Below are positions 1 to 11,800 of a stretch of DNA of 64,000 bases, piece by piece. The first letter of the stretch is position 1, and every line of letters begins with the position of its first letter. The notes beneath the pieces were generated by a model. The model had not been told where the DNA came from, did not search any database, and worked only from the letters and a program-made list of their open reading frames with translations. The DNA lies in contig CM041101.1 of the NCBI GenBank assembly GCA_023079485.1, positions 7,901,501 to 7,965,500 of the forward strand, given 5' to 3'. The translations under genes and the position numbers were made by a program. This stretch comes from Archilochus colubris. Taxonomy: Eukaryota > Chordata > Aves > Apodiformes > Trochilidae.

Positions 1-695
1 GTACCTCTCCATTCCCATAGTGTCCAAGAGACACTGACACAATACAGTTGGTGATAAGCAAAACAGAAAGACTCAGAAGGTCTGAAACATGAGGAAATGT
101 AAGCACTTTGCAAGCATTTGACCTGATATCACTTTCCTGGTGGCACTGGATTTCTAGCAAACATAACTGTTCTTGACTGTATGTTTTTACCTCTTCTATT
201 CCACTTCACTGCAAGGGCATGGAAAAGTAACTCTCACTACTACTCATCTACTCTACCTAAACATCTTCTATGCTAGGGGGGTGGGCTAAGCACAGAAAAA
301 GGGACTGGAAAGGTCAAATTCTGTTATGCAAGTGGGAAGAGATTAAACCTACTGGGTGGGCGTTTCCCATTAACTCAGATTGCTGTTCCTTAAATTCATT
401 CCAGACGTCCTGGGACTGTTTTTTCCTCAGCTTCTCAAAGAAAAACAAAACCTCGATTTCTAAAATTTCCAGGGGCTTTGCTTGTGTATTATAAACTCAG
501 CCAAAGCTCTCCCATTGGGATCTGCTGTTCTCCACCCTGTCAATTCCAACTCATTGAAAACATCTGGTTGAGAATGGTTGAGCAACAGGAGAAAGGGCAA
601 TTCCCAGTCTTCTGAGAACTGGGCAGTGGGCAAGATGCCATCTCTTGCAAACTTGACTCATCCTGGTAGTACAAGGACCCAAGGACATCACCTAC
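1..695 (-). other. GSN: GSN intron (5' part)
   Basis: This follows the donor at 695. I looked for the next gelsolin exon (G1 end / G2 start) on the minus strand and did not find it. No other feature was seen. Confidence 0.7.
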
Positions 696-850
696 CTTGT
701 ACTTGATGCCAGATTTGAAGTACCCCAAGAAAGTTGCAGACTCATGGCCTTGCACTTCACGATGCTGAACAGCCTTCCCTTGCAGGTAGTCATCCATCTG
801 GACAGTGAATATGGCAGCTGCCCCACGCTCATCTTGAGAGCTTTCATCTC
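696..850 (-). CDS. GSN: GSN coding exon, second half of domain G1
   Basis: The acceptor TTTCTTAG ends at 851 and the donor AAG|GTAGGT starts at 695. The exon has 2 + 51 codons and begins (G)[17 protein letters not shown]. It carries the conserved DE.GAAA segment that, in characterised gelsolins, contributes to the actin and calcium contacts of G1. It ends FKSGIKYK in phase 0. Confidence 0.95.
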
Positions 851-2792
851 CTAAGAAATGAAAAGGCAACAACTTGGAGGGAAAGCAGGGTTTTCAGCCT
901 CTCCATTCAACTGTGCAAAAACACCAGGGAGAAAGCAGATTACTGACAAGTTTAGTTCCCAGGAAGGTATGCAGAGTAGCCACTTCCAGACTTTTCCAAT
1001 AATGCCCCCAAACAGCAGAATAAACTGCTTGTTCTCTGTCATCTGGATCAGAAAAAGCTATCTGTAGGTACAGAGATGGCTGCACTCACTTTTGCAGAAA
1101 CCATTTCAAATGTTCAAGGTGAGCAGCACTATAGGGTACCCCAAGTGACCTCCTCAATGCTCTGCCAGTTCTGCTTTTTGTCTCCTTGGGTAACACTTAC
1201 TGGACAAGCCTGGTGTAGTAAGAGGATGAGAGCTCCCGTTGGGCTCCCAGTTCAGCAGGGGCACTCCCAGCTTACCTAACCAGAAATGCAAGTCGTACTG
1301 GAGGTTCCCACTCCTCTGCTTGATGGTGTTGAGCACTAGATAGGAATCTCCTGTGAAGAAGTCTCCATACAGGTTTTTTGGCACTGGTACCAAATCAAAT
1401 TTCTCAATCCTCCAAATCTGAAGGCCAGGTTCCTTCCCAGCCTTCGAAAACTCAGCGTGTTCCACCATGCTGGCAGGCTAGGGGGGAGACAGAGAGTGTT
1501 GTTCAGTATGCACAGCACAAGGAAGCACATGTTTAGATTATATTGCTTCTGATCTCTGAACTACTGTTCCAGGCAACAAGTGGAAAGTTTCCTTTTAACA
1601 CTTACACTGAATTCTTGAAGAAAAAAAAAAAAGGGGGGGGGGAGGGGCCAAGGGGAGGTGGAAATTTCTCTCTGTTGATCACTGTTAATTTTCATTTCAA
1701 ATCAAATCTACTTGCAGACTTACTCTTGACTTAATTTCTCCCAGACTTTTCTCTATTTTCTTTTGTTTGTTTTATGTCTGCCTCTCCTGATTTTACTCTA
1801 TGTTTTTCTTTACTACTTTATAGCTTTTCAGTTTGGCACATAAGTGAAAGACTAACCCCCTTGCTGACTTCTTTTCTATAAATGCTGCATTGACGTTCAA
1901 GATAGTTGGAAATTAACCCCTTTTAACTATACATGTTGTATATCTTTGCACAGATATTATTTACAGTTTTCCTAAAGCTTTGTGTGATGTTCCCCAGCTC
2001 TTTCTAGAAAATGCTGTGAATTATCATCAAAGAGTTAGATAATTAACAGGTTTCTAACATCTCTTCTGACACTTTACTTTAGCACTTTTGTGTAACTGCT
2101 CCCTTACAGGAGTTACACCAAGACACAGGAATGATACAAACACATGCTGCATTTTGTTCTAAGGACATTGCAATTCTGGTTTAGTCTGTGTATTGTCATA
2201 CTAATACAACATTTTAACAGTAACCAATCCATTCGTGTAACAAGATTAATGGACACTTTTCTCAAACTGTGTTATAAAATAATTAACTTTGGTAATACTG
2301 AAAGGAAAGAAACATTTCTGTTATATCAGCAAAGGAAGTTTGTCTGTATATTCCAGCATGCCGTTGAGTTGTAGCAGATAACAGGGAAGAAAAAATTAAA
2401 ATGTTATATTAGAAGCATCCAGTATTTTGACAGACAGTTCACAGGAGCTGATGGACAGTACAATACATTCAGCTTTCAAGGCAGAAATAAAGAATGTTAC
2501 AAACTAGAAAGAAAAACATCAGGTTAGCTACCAAAGTGATTCCTAAACTGAAATCAGATCACAAAGAAGACAATGAACTTTATCATCATGAATGCAATCA
2601 GCCTATCCTCGTTTCTCCCAAATTCCCACTATAAAATTGGACAAACTCCTTACAAAGAGTTAAAGGAGCATGACTCTTAGAAGAAACTGAAAAACCGGAG
2701 TTTTTCAATGTTTAATTGTGACATTAATCACTTACCCCAGCTGAAAGCACAACAGCTGCTGTGACAACATATCCCAGCCCTGCAACAGACAT
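696..2792 (-). CDS. GSN: Gelsolin, 5' coding part (gene continues off the left edge)
   Basis: Gelsolin is a calcium-regulated actin-severing, capping and nucleating protein with six gelsolin-like domains, made as cytoplasmic and secreted forms. Two certain exons (1276-1477 and 696-850) join in phase 1 and give about 116 residues covering nearly all of domain G1. Recognisable pieces are [59 protein letters not shown] and [17 protein letters not shown]. They fit gelsolin better than the paralogue adseverin (VEH.EF.KAGKEPG start, GNLQYDLH). The in-exon ATG at 1468 gives the cytoplasmic start MVEHAEF. A candidate secretory leader exon lies upstream at 2736-2821. The next exon is not found in 1-695, so it lies outside the window. 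Position beside RAB14 and CNTRL supports GSN. The extent to 2792 depends on the leader exon being real. Confidence 0.93.
1276..1477 (-). CDS. GSN: GSN coding exon with the cytoplasmic start codon
   Basis: The acceptor is a C-rich tract ending TAG before position 1477; the donor G|GTAAGC follows 1276. The exon opens CCT GCC AGC ATG, so PAS precedes the internal Met at 1468-1466. Human plasma gelsolin similarly reads PNS-M at this point. From the ATG it encodes 64 codons plus one base, ending HFWL-G (phase 1). Confidence 0.95.
1478..2735 (-). other. GSN: GSN intron between candidate leader exon and first certain exon
   Basis: AT-rich non-coding sequence with an A/G homopolymer run at about 1619-1647. 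No exon-like ORF was seen. Confidence 0.6.
1619..1647 (+). repeat. A-run followed by G-run
   Basis: About a dozen A are followed by about ten G and then AGGGG. It is a simple homopolymer junction in a GSN intron, prone to sequencing error. Confidence 0.8.
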
Positions 2793-2821
2793 GGAGCTCA
2801 CACAGTTCAGTTTCAGAGCCA
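2736..2821 (-). CDS. GSN: Candidate GSN secretory-leader exon
   Basis: The 86-nt block is bounded by an acceptor-like TTTTTTGTGCAG ending at 2822 and a strong donor GGG|GTAAGT at 2735. The ATG at 2792-2790 opens 19 codons, [19 protein letters not shown], with a hydrophobic core typical of a signal peptide. The exon ends in phase 0, exactly the phase in which exon 1276-1477 opens (PAS-M). The Kozak context is weak. A spliced product would be a secreted gelsolin with a leader much shorter than the human plasma one. It could also be a fortuitous ORF; no transcript evidence is available. Confidence 0.5.
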
Positions 2822-5800
2822 CTGCACAAAAAATGGTGAGAAAAACGTAACTCAAGTCCTGTTTGCCCATTTCTAGGAGCAAAAGGACCTCTCCCTTCTT
2901 CTGCAGAAGCTGCTGGGAGTCCCTGCTCCCTCCTCCTCTTGCTGCTGGTAAAGATGAACCACAGGAGCCAATCTTTTATCAGGGACAAACACACCCACCC
3001 CCTCTGCAGTACAGGGGCGTAACATGTTTGTGCAAACTCCTCTTGGAAGTCCCAGGGACTCCTTCAGCCACTTCCAGAGGCTTAATCCCAGCAGGCAACA
3101 GCTGAAGACAATGTGCTATCCATTACAGCCAACGATGCTCAGACCAGCCAAATATCTAGTCAAAAGGCCAATAAGAAAGGAAGAAATTAAGAGACCCCAG
3201 TAACAGAGGCAATATTTTGTCAGCTAAAAACTGCAAATAAATGGGAAAGTTGATGAGACACAAAGGAACAGAAAGGCTGATCCAGATGGCAAGGGCTGCA
3301 GAGATTTTGGAGATGAGAAGAGAAGCACTGAAAGGATACAGCTGAATAACCTAAGGATGGAGGGAATAAGCCCTCATTTCTCTGAATAAAATTCAGCATG
3401 TTCTTTGTGCATCTTGCAGCTCAGTGCAGTCTCCACACAGGACTAACCCACAAGGGGGTGAGATGCACCCTTTAGCTCATTTGTTGGCAAAAGGACATTA
3501 GCAGTCTGGTATGTGACAGAATAAGAACTAATTCAATAATTTCACCACCAAATATTTCTGAGGGTGTAGCAAGACCCTGTGACAGGAAAAAAACAGCCCT
3601 CAAACCTATTCAGCTCAATGGAATTACAATAGAGCACAGCAGGTTGTAGCATACCAACAAGCTACCACTTGTTCTTCCAAAAACCTCATGCTTCAGCAGC
3701 CAAATCTCCCACATTTTATAGATGTTTGTAGCAAGGAAGCTGGGCAGAAAACTTTCCACCCAGGGACAGAGCAGCCCTGGGCTCTTATCAGAGGGTGGAA
3801 TGGCTCCTGGGGTGCCAGCAGCAGTGATTGTGGGACAGCATCTGCCAAGGGATGTGCAGAAACCTGTCCCAGCCATTCCTATGTGGGGAGGAATATCCTG
3901 GGAGGCCAAAGAATGCCAGGGGGTAGGTAAGGAATATATATGTGTGGATATACTTTTAACACAGCCAGGGGTGAATGACTGACAGTCTGAGGTTCCCACT
4001 TTCAGAATCTCTCAAAAGACATTTAAATAAGGGGCCAAATCTTCTGCCAAATCTTCAACAACAAAAGTTCTGTAAGGAAAATGGAGACTCTGCTTTGTGC
4101 TTTCTCCACTCTCCATGAGAATGGTTTTTTTTTTTCTCTCTTCCTCTCACTGGAACACTCTGTTTCTCTGTTGTCCAAGCTGATGCATTTTGTTTTGAAA
4201 TGTCACCTTGGCAGACACTGATTTCATTAATGTACCTTTGAAAATTTCACTGGAAATTCTCAAAATGAAACAGATAAGAAAAACAATGTCATAGTCTTGC
4301 TGGTATTTCTCATCTCTGTGAAGGAAGCTCAGAGTGTCAGAGGTCTAAGACCCAGTGAAAAAAATGTTTGAGCCCTGGCTGTGTGGTGGGTCAGGTTTAG
4401 CACTGGGAGGCAGACAGCTGGGAATGATTTCTGCAGCTGCAGCATCCCCAGACCAAGACAATTGCACAACATCAGCAAGAGATGGGTCCCTTCCAAATGG
4501 AAAAATACTTTGGACTTAATTTATTAACAAATACCTGTATAGTGCCACACTTGGCCAGACTTCACAGATGGAAGGTGAGAAGATCTAGGATAACCACTTT
4601 GTTAGCAATCCATTTTTTTTGTTATATTCTAATCTGCAGCTATCTGTTCATAAGCATATTTTGGAAAAAACCAATTTATTTAGCCTTCTAATAAACTTGG
4701 CATTTTATAAACTTTGCCCTCAGTCCAAGCTTGCATTGCCCATTAGTTAGAGAACATAAATAAAGGCAAGAAAAAGGAATGAGAGCTACAATGAAAATAG
4801 ATTGTATATTATAGTGTTCTTTGGTAAAAATATATCCAAAGCATGTCAGAAGGGAATAAGTGGAGTATACTCCAACAGCTGGTATGCTTTATTAGTGCTG
4901 CCAGCAAACATTGCAGTGTTAAGCCACAGAAATCTGGGCTCTGGATGTTTTATTAAGGGCATATGCCAGATGAGATTGCCAAGACCCTACCCAAAAGGAT
5001 GTCCTGTTGGAAACACAGGGAAAAGGCAAATTTTAAGCTGATTTTATAAAACTGTCCAGCTTAGTCATAGAAAGAGTGCTATGCAGAGCCAACATCTTAT
5101 GCAAAGGAAAGTTATTTAAAGAAAACAGGGACAGGGCTTGGAATACAGGCTCTCAGTAGAGATGGATCATCTGAATGACAATTGGTGATAAAAAGAAGAA
5201 TTTAAGAAGTCCAAAGATTTGAGCAAACAGTGGAAGACAACTTGTTATGGTATCCAGATGTGCAGTTAACAGAGTCATGACAGACCTAGCACAATGGAGA
5301 CTGCCCCAGAGGAGTCACTACAGGGTAGACTCCTACTTACCAAATGGAAAGCACCAGAAGGGAAACATCAGGGAACCTGACACTGTGCAGAAGTCTGGGT
5401 CTGACTGCCAGAGCAATGGCAGAATTTAGAGACTTGTTTCTTTATTTTCCTGGGGCTGGAAGCTGCTTCCTTCAGAGGACAGGTCAGAAAAATCACAAAG
5501 ACCATGTGGTCTTCTCTGCTCACCAAATGTGACAATCTCAGCCTGCAGTGCACCCTCTCAGTTATGGTGCTGTTGGAAGCTCTGGCAGCTGATGGTTCCA
5601 CCTCTGATCCAGAACCCGGGTTCCTCTCCTGGTATCCAATCCAAACCACCTTTTTATTACCACCCTGCAACTTCTAATAAGCAGTTCCCTCTGCCTGCCT
5701 CCCTATTTCAGTTTATGCCCTTTACATTCATCTGTGTAGCTGTGCCTCCCACGCATCTGTCACAGAGCCACTTCACAAACTGATGCCATCAACACTTTTG

Positions 5801-8800
5801 CCACTTGTGTTTCTTCTCTGAATTTGTTTCTGCCAAGAAGGTGCCCAGTTCTGCACTGCTCAGATGTGGCCTAGCACAAATACACTGAAAAGGAATGTTC
5901 TGGTCCCTTCAGCAAAACCTGGTGGAGCTCAGAATCTCGTTTTATCTCATCACACTGCAGAGTCCACTACAGAGAATAATTAATGCCTAGTTCCTCCACA
6001 TGAAATATCCTGTCACACCTACCACCATTTAAAGCATCTAGTGATGCTGTCTAAACTATCCTTCTACAAAGACAGTATCATCCAATACTGACTGGGGGAA
6101 AAAAGAAGAGAAAAATATTTATTCTGTTAGGCTCCAGTCTGATTCTGATTCAACCTCAAACATTCAGAGCAGCTTTACCAAAACTGAAGGAATGCACAAA
6201 CTCAACCAGAACATCCTCTGCCTTCTGGTTTTGCCAGAATATTTCAGACCACAAAAGGCACAAGATAGCAGTGATAATATTTTAATAGCTTTTAAAATAA
6301 AAAATTATCAAAGGAAGATTAAAGAAAATAGGTAGGTATTATATATCCCTCACATTTGAGAAAAGAAAAAAAGAAACAACTCTGCTCAACTATTTACTCC
6401 CCTTGCAGCTTTTATTGAGTCACTGGCCACTTACAAGAGAAACATGAGCATAACATCTTTCTGAAGCTCCAGTTAATTTGTGGCAATTCACACTGTATAT
6501 ACCCACAAAGACAGAAAGGACTCACCTACCTGCACAGGGCTGCTCAGGAAAACTTGGCTGAATTAACCAAGACTGTGAAACCCGTGGTGAGAGGCCAGGT
6601 CACCATGTGGCTGTTCTCATTTACAGCCCCAGTTCAGGACAGGTTCAGTTAATTTGTCTAAACTTGCTGCATAAACAAAGCCCACACAGGGCTGGTTGGC
6701 AGCCAACATAAAGTTACACCACAGAGTGTCTAAAACACCTGCTGCTTACTTCTGGAAGGATTTCTGCATTTCTAAATGGCAAAGGCTGTATTTTTTATTT
6801 TAATGGATAATACAGAGCACCTAAATAACTTGCAAATATAGACTGAATTTCTAAAACATGGGGAGAGGAGTAAATCTTAGTAAAATGTATCCACACAACA
6901 TTTATGCTTCAAAAATGCTTCTTGTGCACTCATCTGTGTTGCACCCTAGGGGCAAACACTTGCATTTCCACCCTGCTAATTCTCTCTTTCCCTCTATTTA
7001 TTTGACAAAAATTGTCTGGAGAATGTCGAGTGCTCCAAAGAAATGATAATAATGTATCTCCTCAGGAAAAGAAAGACTCCCTTGTCTCAAAGCATTCCAG
7101 ACCTCCTAGAGTAAGTGCCAGAAGTAAATTACCACTGTATTCCTTCTGCAGCAACAGCAAAACTGTAAATCACTGCTTTTTGCAAGCAGCAAAGTCCTGC
7201 AGTCTCACTGACACATCCATCCCCATGAAAACATCAGATTGTACTTGGAACAGTAACTCTCCCAGAGTAAGAGCTGCCTTCTGCAGAGCACTGCCTGAAA
7301 TAATGCCCCTGAAGAAATCAAACACAGCACAAATCAAGTTATTTGCTTGCTTCAAGTTTTGCTGTTTCTGTGCTTTGAAGAGAATCTCTGCTTTCTGACT
7401 ACTCATGCAGCCTTTTTGGTTTTTTTTTTCTCTGATCTTCTCCTGACCCATAAAAACTGAATTTACAGACTGTGAGAGGAGAGCACTCCAAAATCATTCA
7501 GGTTCTGACAACAAGAAACCCAAACCATGAGGTTGCATGGAACAGAAAGGGAGTTCAGCGCAGCATTAACACCTGATGACAGCACACACTGAAAATGGAA
7601 ATGTTTGTCTGTTCCTTGGGCCTCCTTGCCAAAACAGTATATATTGTGCCTAACTCTCCAGCAAGCCACTGAAAATACATCTGGTGGGACGTCAGCTTTG
7701 TTGGCAAGGTGCCAGGCATTGAAAAAATACCTAAAATGATACATTAGATCGGTTTTCAGTCTCCAGACAGCCCTAAATTCATATCCACATCAAACTATAA
7801 ACAACCCCCTTCCTTCCATCCCCTGAAGAAGGCAGTAAACAAAGCTGATTTGGGACCAGGAAACTTGGCATGGAAAAGATCTCCTCCTACCCTGGCCATT
7901 TCAGAACCTATTTCAGTTCTTTATGGGAGCTGCAGCATACCCCGTGGCATTCATAGCAGCCACAGCTTAATAGCTACAGCCAACCACAAATAAAAAAAAC
8001 ATAAATTAAAATTGGCATTGCCCCTTCATTTAAAATATGCACCTGATTTAAAGAAGAACTCGGATCAACAGTCCCTGACACCAAGTTCAGCATTATCTGT
8101 ACAACTGGCAAGCAGGTTTTTGCATTAATAAAGTTAAAATTCCTACTAATTTTCCTACTAAACCACTTTACCAAATGAGAGCACCCAGATGATTTGAGTA
8201 TTGTTCACTTTTTCCAGCTGTTTGTTTGCATTGTGAGTCATGTCAGCTCTATTCTGGTCTCTCTACTTTTTGAATATGATCCACTCAGTGAGCACGGAGT
8301 TCACCCCAATTCACCAAAGCTACAAAACTTCCACACAAAAACCCCGAGTTTCTTCTCAGCTGCACTGCTGTAAAAAGGGGAAAATTATTACCTACATGGG
8401 AGAAACTTGTGGAGAATATATAGCTCTGCCATCTGAAACACACCCAGAGAAAATCTGCTGATACAATCAACTGTTTGAAAGCCCTGCCTTAAAGAGCATA
8501 CGTGAGGGCTGAATCATGCACTTAAATACACAGAGCATGGGGAAGTATGGCTCAGGGGAAACCACTGACTACTTTCATTTGATTGGGAGCAAAAATGAAT
8601 CCTAAACTATATTCAAACACAAATTACTGCTCCGTGCTGAACGCATGGCTTGAAGGAGTGCTTATGTCAGCCAAAAGACATACCCCAGTACATCAGAATG
8701 TGACCACCACCCCATACTGTGCCCCATAGAGAGATGTGGTGGTGACAGCCAAAAACCCTTCAAGGAAGGCAGTGGAGTCAAACCTGTGGTCAGCTGCAGG

Positions 8801-11800
8801 GAAGTGACAGAGCTGCTCTTCCTCCTGGCACTACCTCCTGACTCTGTACAGGGGAAATCATCTGCAACTTTATGCAAACTGTTTTTTCCCTGAGCACCAG
8901 CCAATTACATTCCTCTGGAGTACAGAAGCCCATTCAATCCATCATCCATAACTCAAAGAACAACAGAATAATACATTATCCCTGGAGAAGAAGGGCTGGA
9001 AACCAGAAGAGATGGTTTTAAAAAAAGTTCAAAAGGGAGGCATAAAACACGTGCTTGAACTGCAACTGTAGCATCAGACCCAGGTAACTGAGTGAAAGGA
9101 CTACAATAAGCCATTGCTACACGTATGAAAAGGATGAGAGAAGTATATTAGATGAGATATATAAGATGAAAGAAGGAAATATTAGGGTTGAGTATAAAAG
9201 ATTCTCCTGATGCAGCACAGCACCTCTGAGTCCTACAGCAAACCCACCATGGGGTGACTGCAGAGCTGCTCTGGCTCAGTGAGCTCCTGCCTTTCAAATC
9301 AGTTCCACACAGGATTTATCTTTCCACCTCAAAAACCTCCACATGAGACATGAAGCCATGCAGAAATAACAGGAATCAGTTCACTTCATCTACATTCTTC
9401 TAGTTCAGGGACAGTAATCAGAACACAAGGCACAGCTGAGAGCTACAAGTGCTGGGGGGGGTTTTGGTACCTGCTGAGAGGCCAAGGAGACAGAACTGCT
9501 CCCATCAAAACCTTCCTCCAGTTCTGCCCCCAGCACACGGTGCAGGCAGCTCTGCACCAGGAGGGGACAGGACCCCCCCCATTCCACATAAAGTGGTTTT
9601 CTCCACCAAGATCCATTCCAAATGACACCATGTGGAGACACAGAGTTATCAGAGTTCCCCTTTCCCTTTTGCTGTCAGTTCCCCTACCAACACGCAGGGG
9701 CAGCCACTGCATTAAAGGCTCAGGCTTGAGGGGACAGAACTTCTCGGGAAGGCTGAGAAGCTCCAGAACCAGAGTCTTGGCAGGAGGAGTGCTCAGCTCC
9801 ATCCCTGCTGCTAAGAGCCACAAGAGGGCAACGCTATGAACAGCCATGGCCAAACCCTCCCCTCTGCCTCACTGCAAAGTGTCTGCAGCTCTCCCTCTGA
9901 TGGTGAAGAGGGATTTTGTTTGATTTTGAGCAGGATTCAGCCTGCAGTGTTGAGGAACCACAAGCATTCTTCAAGAAGACAGCCTGAAAGAAGGCAACAT
10001 CCTAATGGTGATAGCTCTCATGGCAACAGCCTCCATCCCTCCTGAAAGATCTTGGGATGATTAATTCCCTCCAGTGTTTTAAAGGCATTGTTTTGAATTG
10101 TAGCTGTATTTTTGCTGTGTGTGGAAACATTCAGTAAATAACATATGCTTAAACTTTGCTTTTGGATGGCATCCCATCGACTCACTAGCTCCTAATACAG
10201 ACAAACAGTTGTTTTGTCCTCTCCTAATTGTGCTGGGACATCAGCTGAGGTCTGTTCCAGCTCTTCAGGTTCTCAGTGGGAGCTGAATGAGAGCCAGAGG
10301 AGCAGAGGAGGGGAAAGACCAAAACCACAGCCTGTAGTCAGAAAAGAACACTCTGAAATAGGCAAAAGTGAAAAAGACCCAAAAGACCATAAGAGTCTCT
10401 ACCACCTAACCTTTCCAACCAGTCACCAGCACACCCCAAATTTTGATCAAAACAACATGAATACTCTGACTGAGGACATAGCAAAGACCCAGTCCACCCC
10501 AAAATGGGTAAAACCAAACAAGCTAAAATAAATACTCTCCAGAGAAAAGTGTGAACAGCCAGAACTCCCCAGCACACCAAGTAATTCAACCCACTCCAAT
10601 GCCAGTGGCACAGCCATGCTCCTTCAGCTGAGTGTCAGTCACCAGGGGTGGCTATTCTGGTCTGGCATTTCCAGGTTGCCAAGCACTGCAAAGCATCTCA
10701 GGAAAAAAAGCTGCTGGAGCTCTACTTAACCCCACTAATGTCAGAACTCAATTTAACCTTGCAAATGCATCATCAGTGGATAATCAGAGATAAATACTTG
10801 GCAACCCTGCAGAGAGTCAAAGCCTTGCTGTCAAAGGCTGTTACTTCCTTCCCTAATTTCTCTGCATCCCCCTGCCCTTCACTGAGCAGGTGAGCAGTAC
10901 TCAGCTGTGACATCTTAAGAACACTGAGTAGATTTCACCTGGCTGGGGTTTAACAGTGACAGCTCTCTTCCAGAGCCCTGGATACACCTGGACCAGCAGC
11001 AGGCACATTCTGACTGTCTCTGTACAGTGAGGGATGTAACAGGACTTGTGCCACTGTCCCCTGCCATCACCAGGCAGGTCCTAGCAGAGCAGCTGTGCCA
11101 GGAAGGTCGGAGCAGATTGGAATGTGTACAAAAAAAAAAGTCCCCTAACAGCATGCCAAACAGCTACTAAGAGGCCTGATGAATCAGCTCTGGCAATCGG
11201 TGTGCTTTTGCTGTCAGGGAGCTGCTGAAGGCTGCAGGACAGTGTAAATGCTGGAAATGTGCCACTATTTGTGACTTCTTGGGAAGCAGAGATGAGGCAG
11301 AAGCATGTCCTCTGAAATCCAGACCTGGTGCATGGGAAGTCTGCTCAGACACTCCTACCACCAGCTCCTTTCCTGCTGGTCTCCTTACTTTAAAAACCAC
11401 CTGAATGCAACTCTCAGTCCAGGAAAAACCTAATCACACCATTTCTGGATTGCCAAATTCACAAGGATAGACCTGGGAATGCCCCTGCAATTTTCCACTC
11501 TCTTCCTTTGTCTAAACCTCTGCTGTGAACTGCCCTGGGAGAAAGGATACTGGGAACCAGTGTGACAGCTTCTCAGCTCCTGTGCCCAGAGGACTGAGTC
11601 TGGCTACACTGCCTTTTCACACTACCATTGTTTTGTGGAGCCTCCTGCAGAAAAATATGGCACAAACTGACAAAACACAGCTCTAGGCTCAATAGCTGTG
11701 CACGATCCCCACCTAGGGAGTCTGGGTCTGATATGGGAAAAATAATTCCAGCATGGCTCATAGCTGAGATCTCTGGCAAGTGTATTGCTTTTTGTGGCAA

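Noticed and set aside
9780..9848. Minus-strand hydrophobic ORF start (MAVHSVALLWLLAAGMELS) in good Kozak context as the gelsolin plasma leader
   Set aside because: The nearest usable donor (TTG|GTAGGG) leaves phase 1. Joined to the gelsolin exon at 1477, that reads out of frame into a stop. The 2736-2821 block fits in phase and has a better donor.
10200..10531. 105-codon plus-strand ORF in the presumed GSN 5' intron
   Set aside because: It has a low-complexity hydrophilic composition, no splice-consistent edges and no recognised similarity; a chance ORF is the simpler reading.
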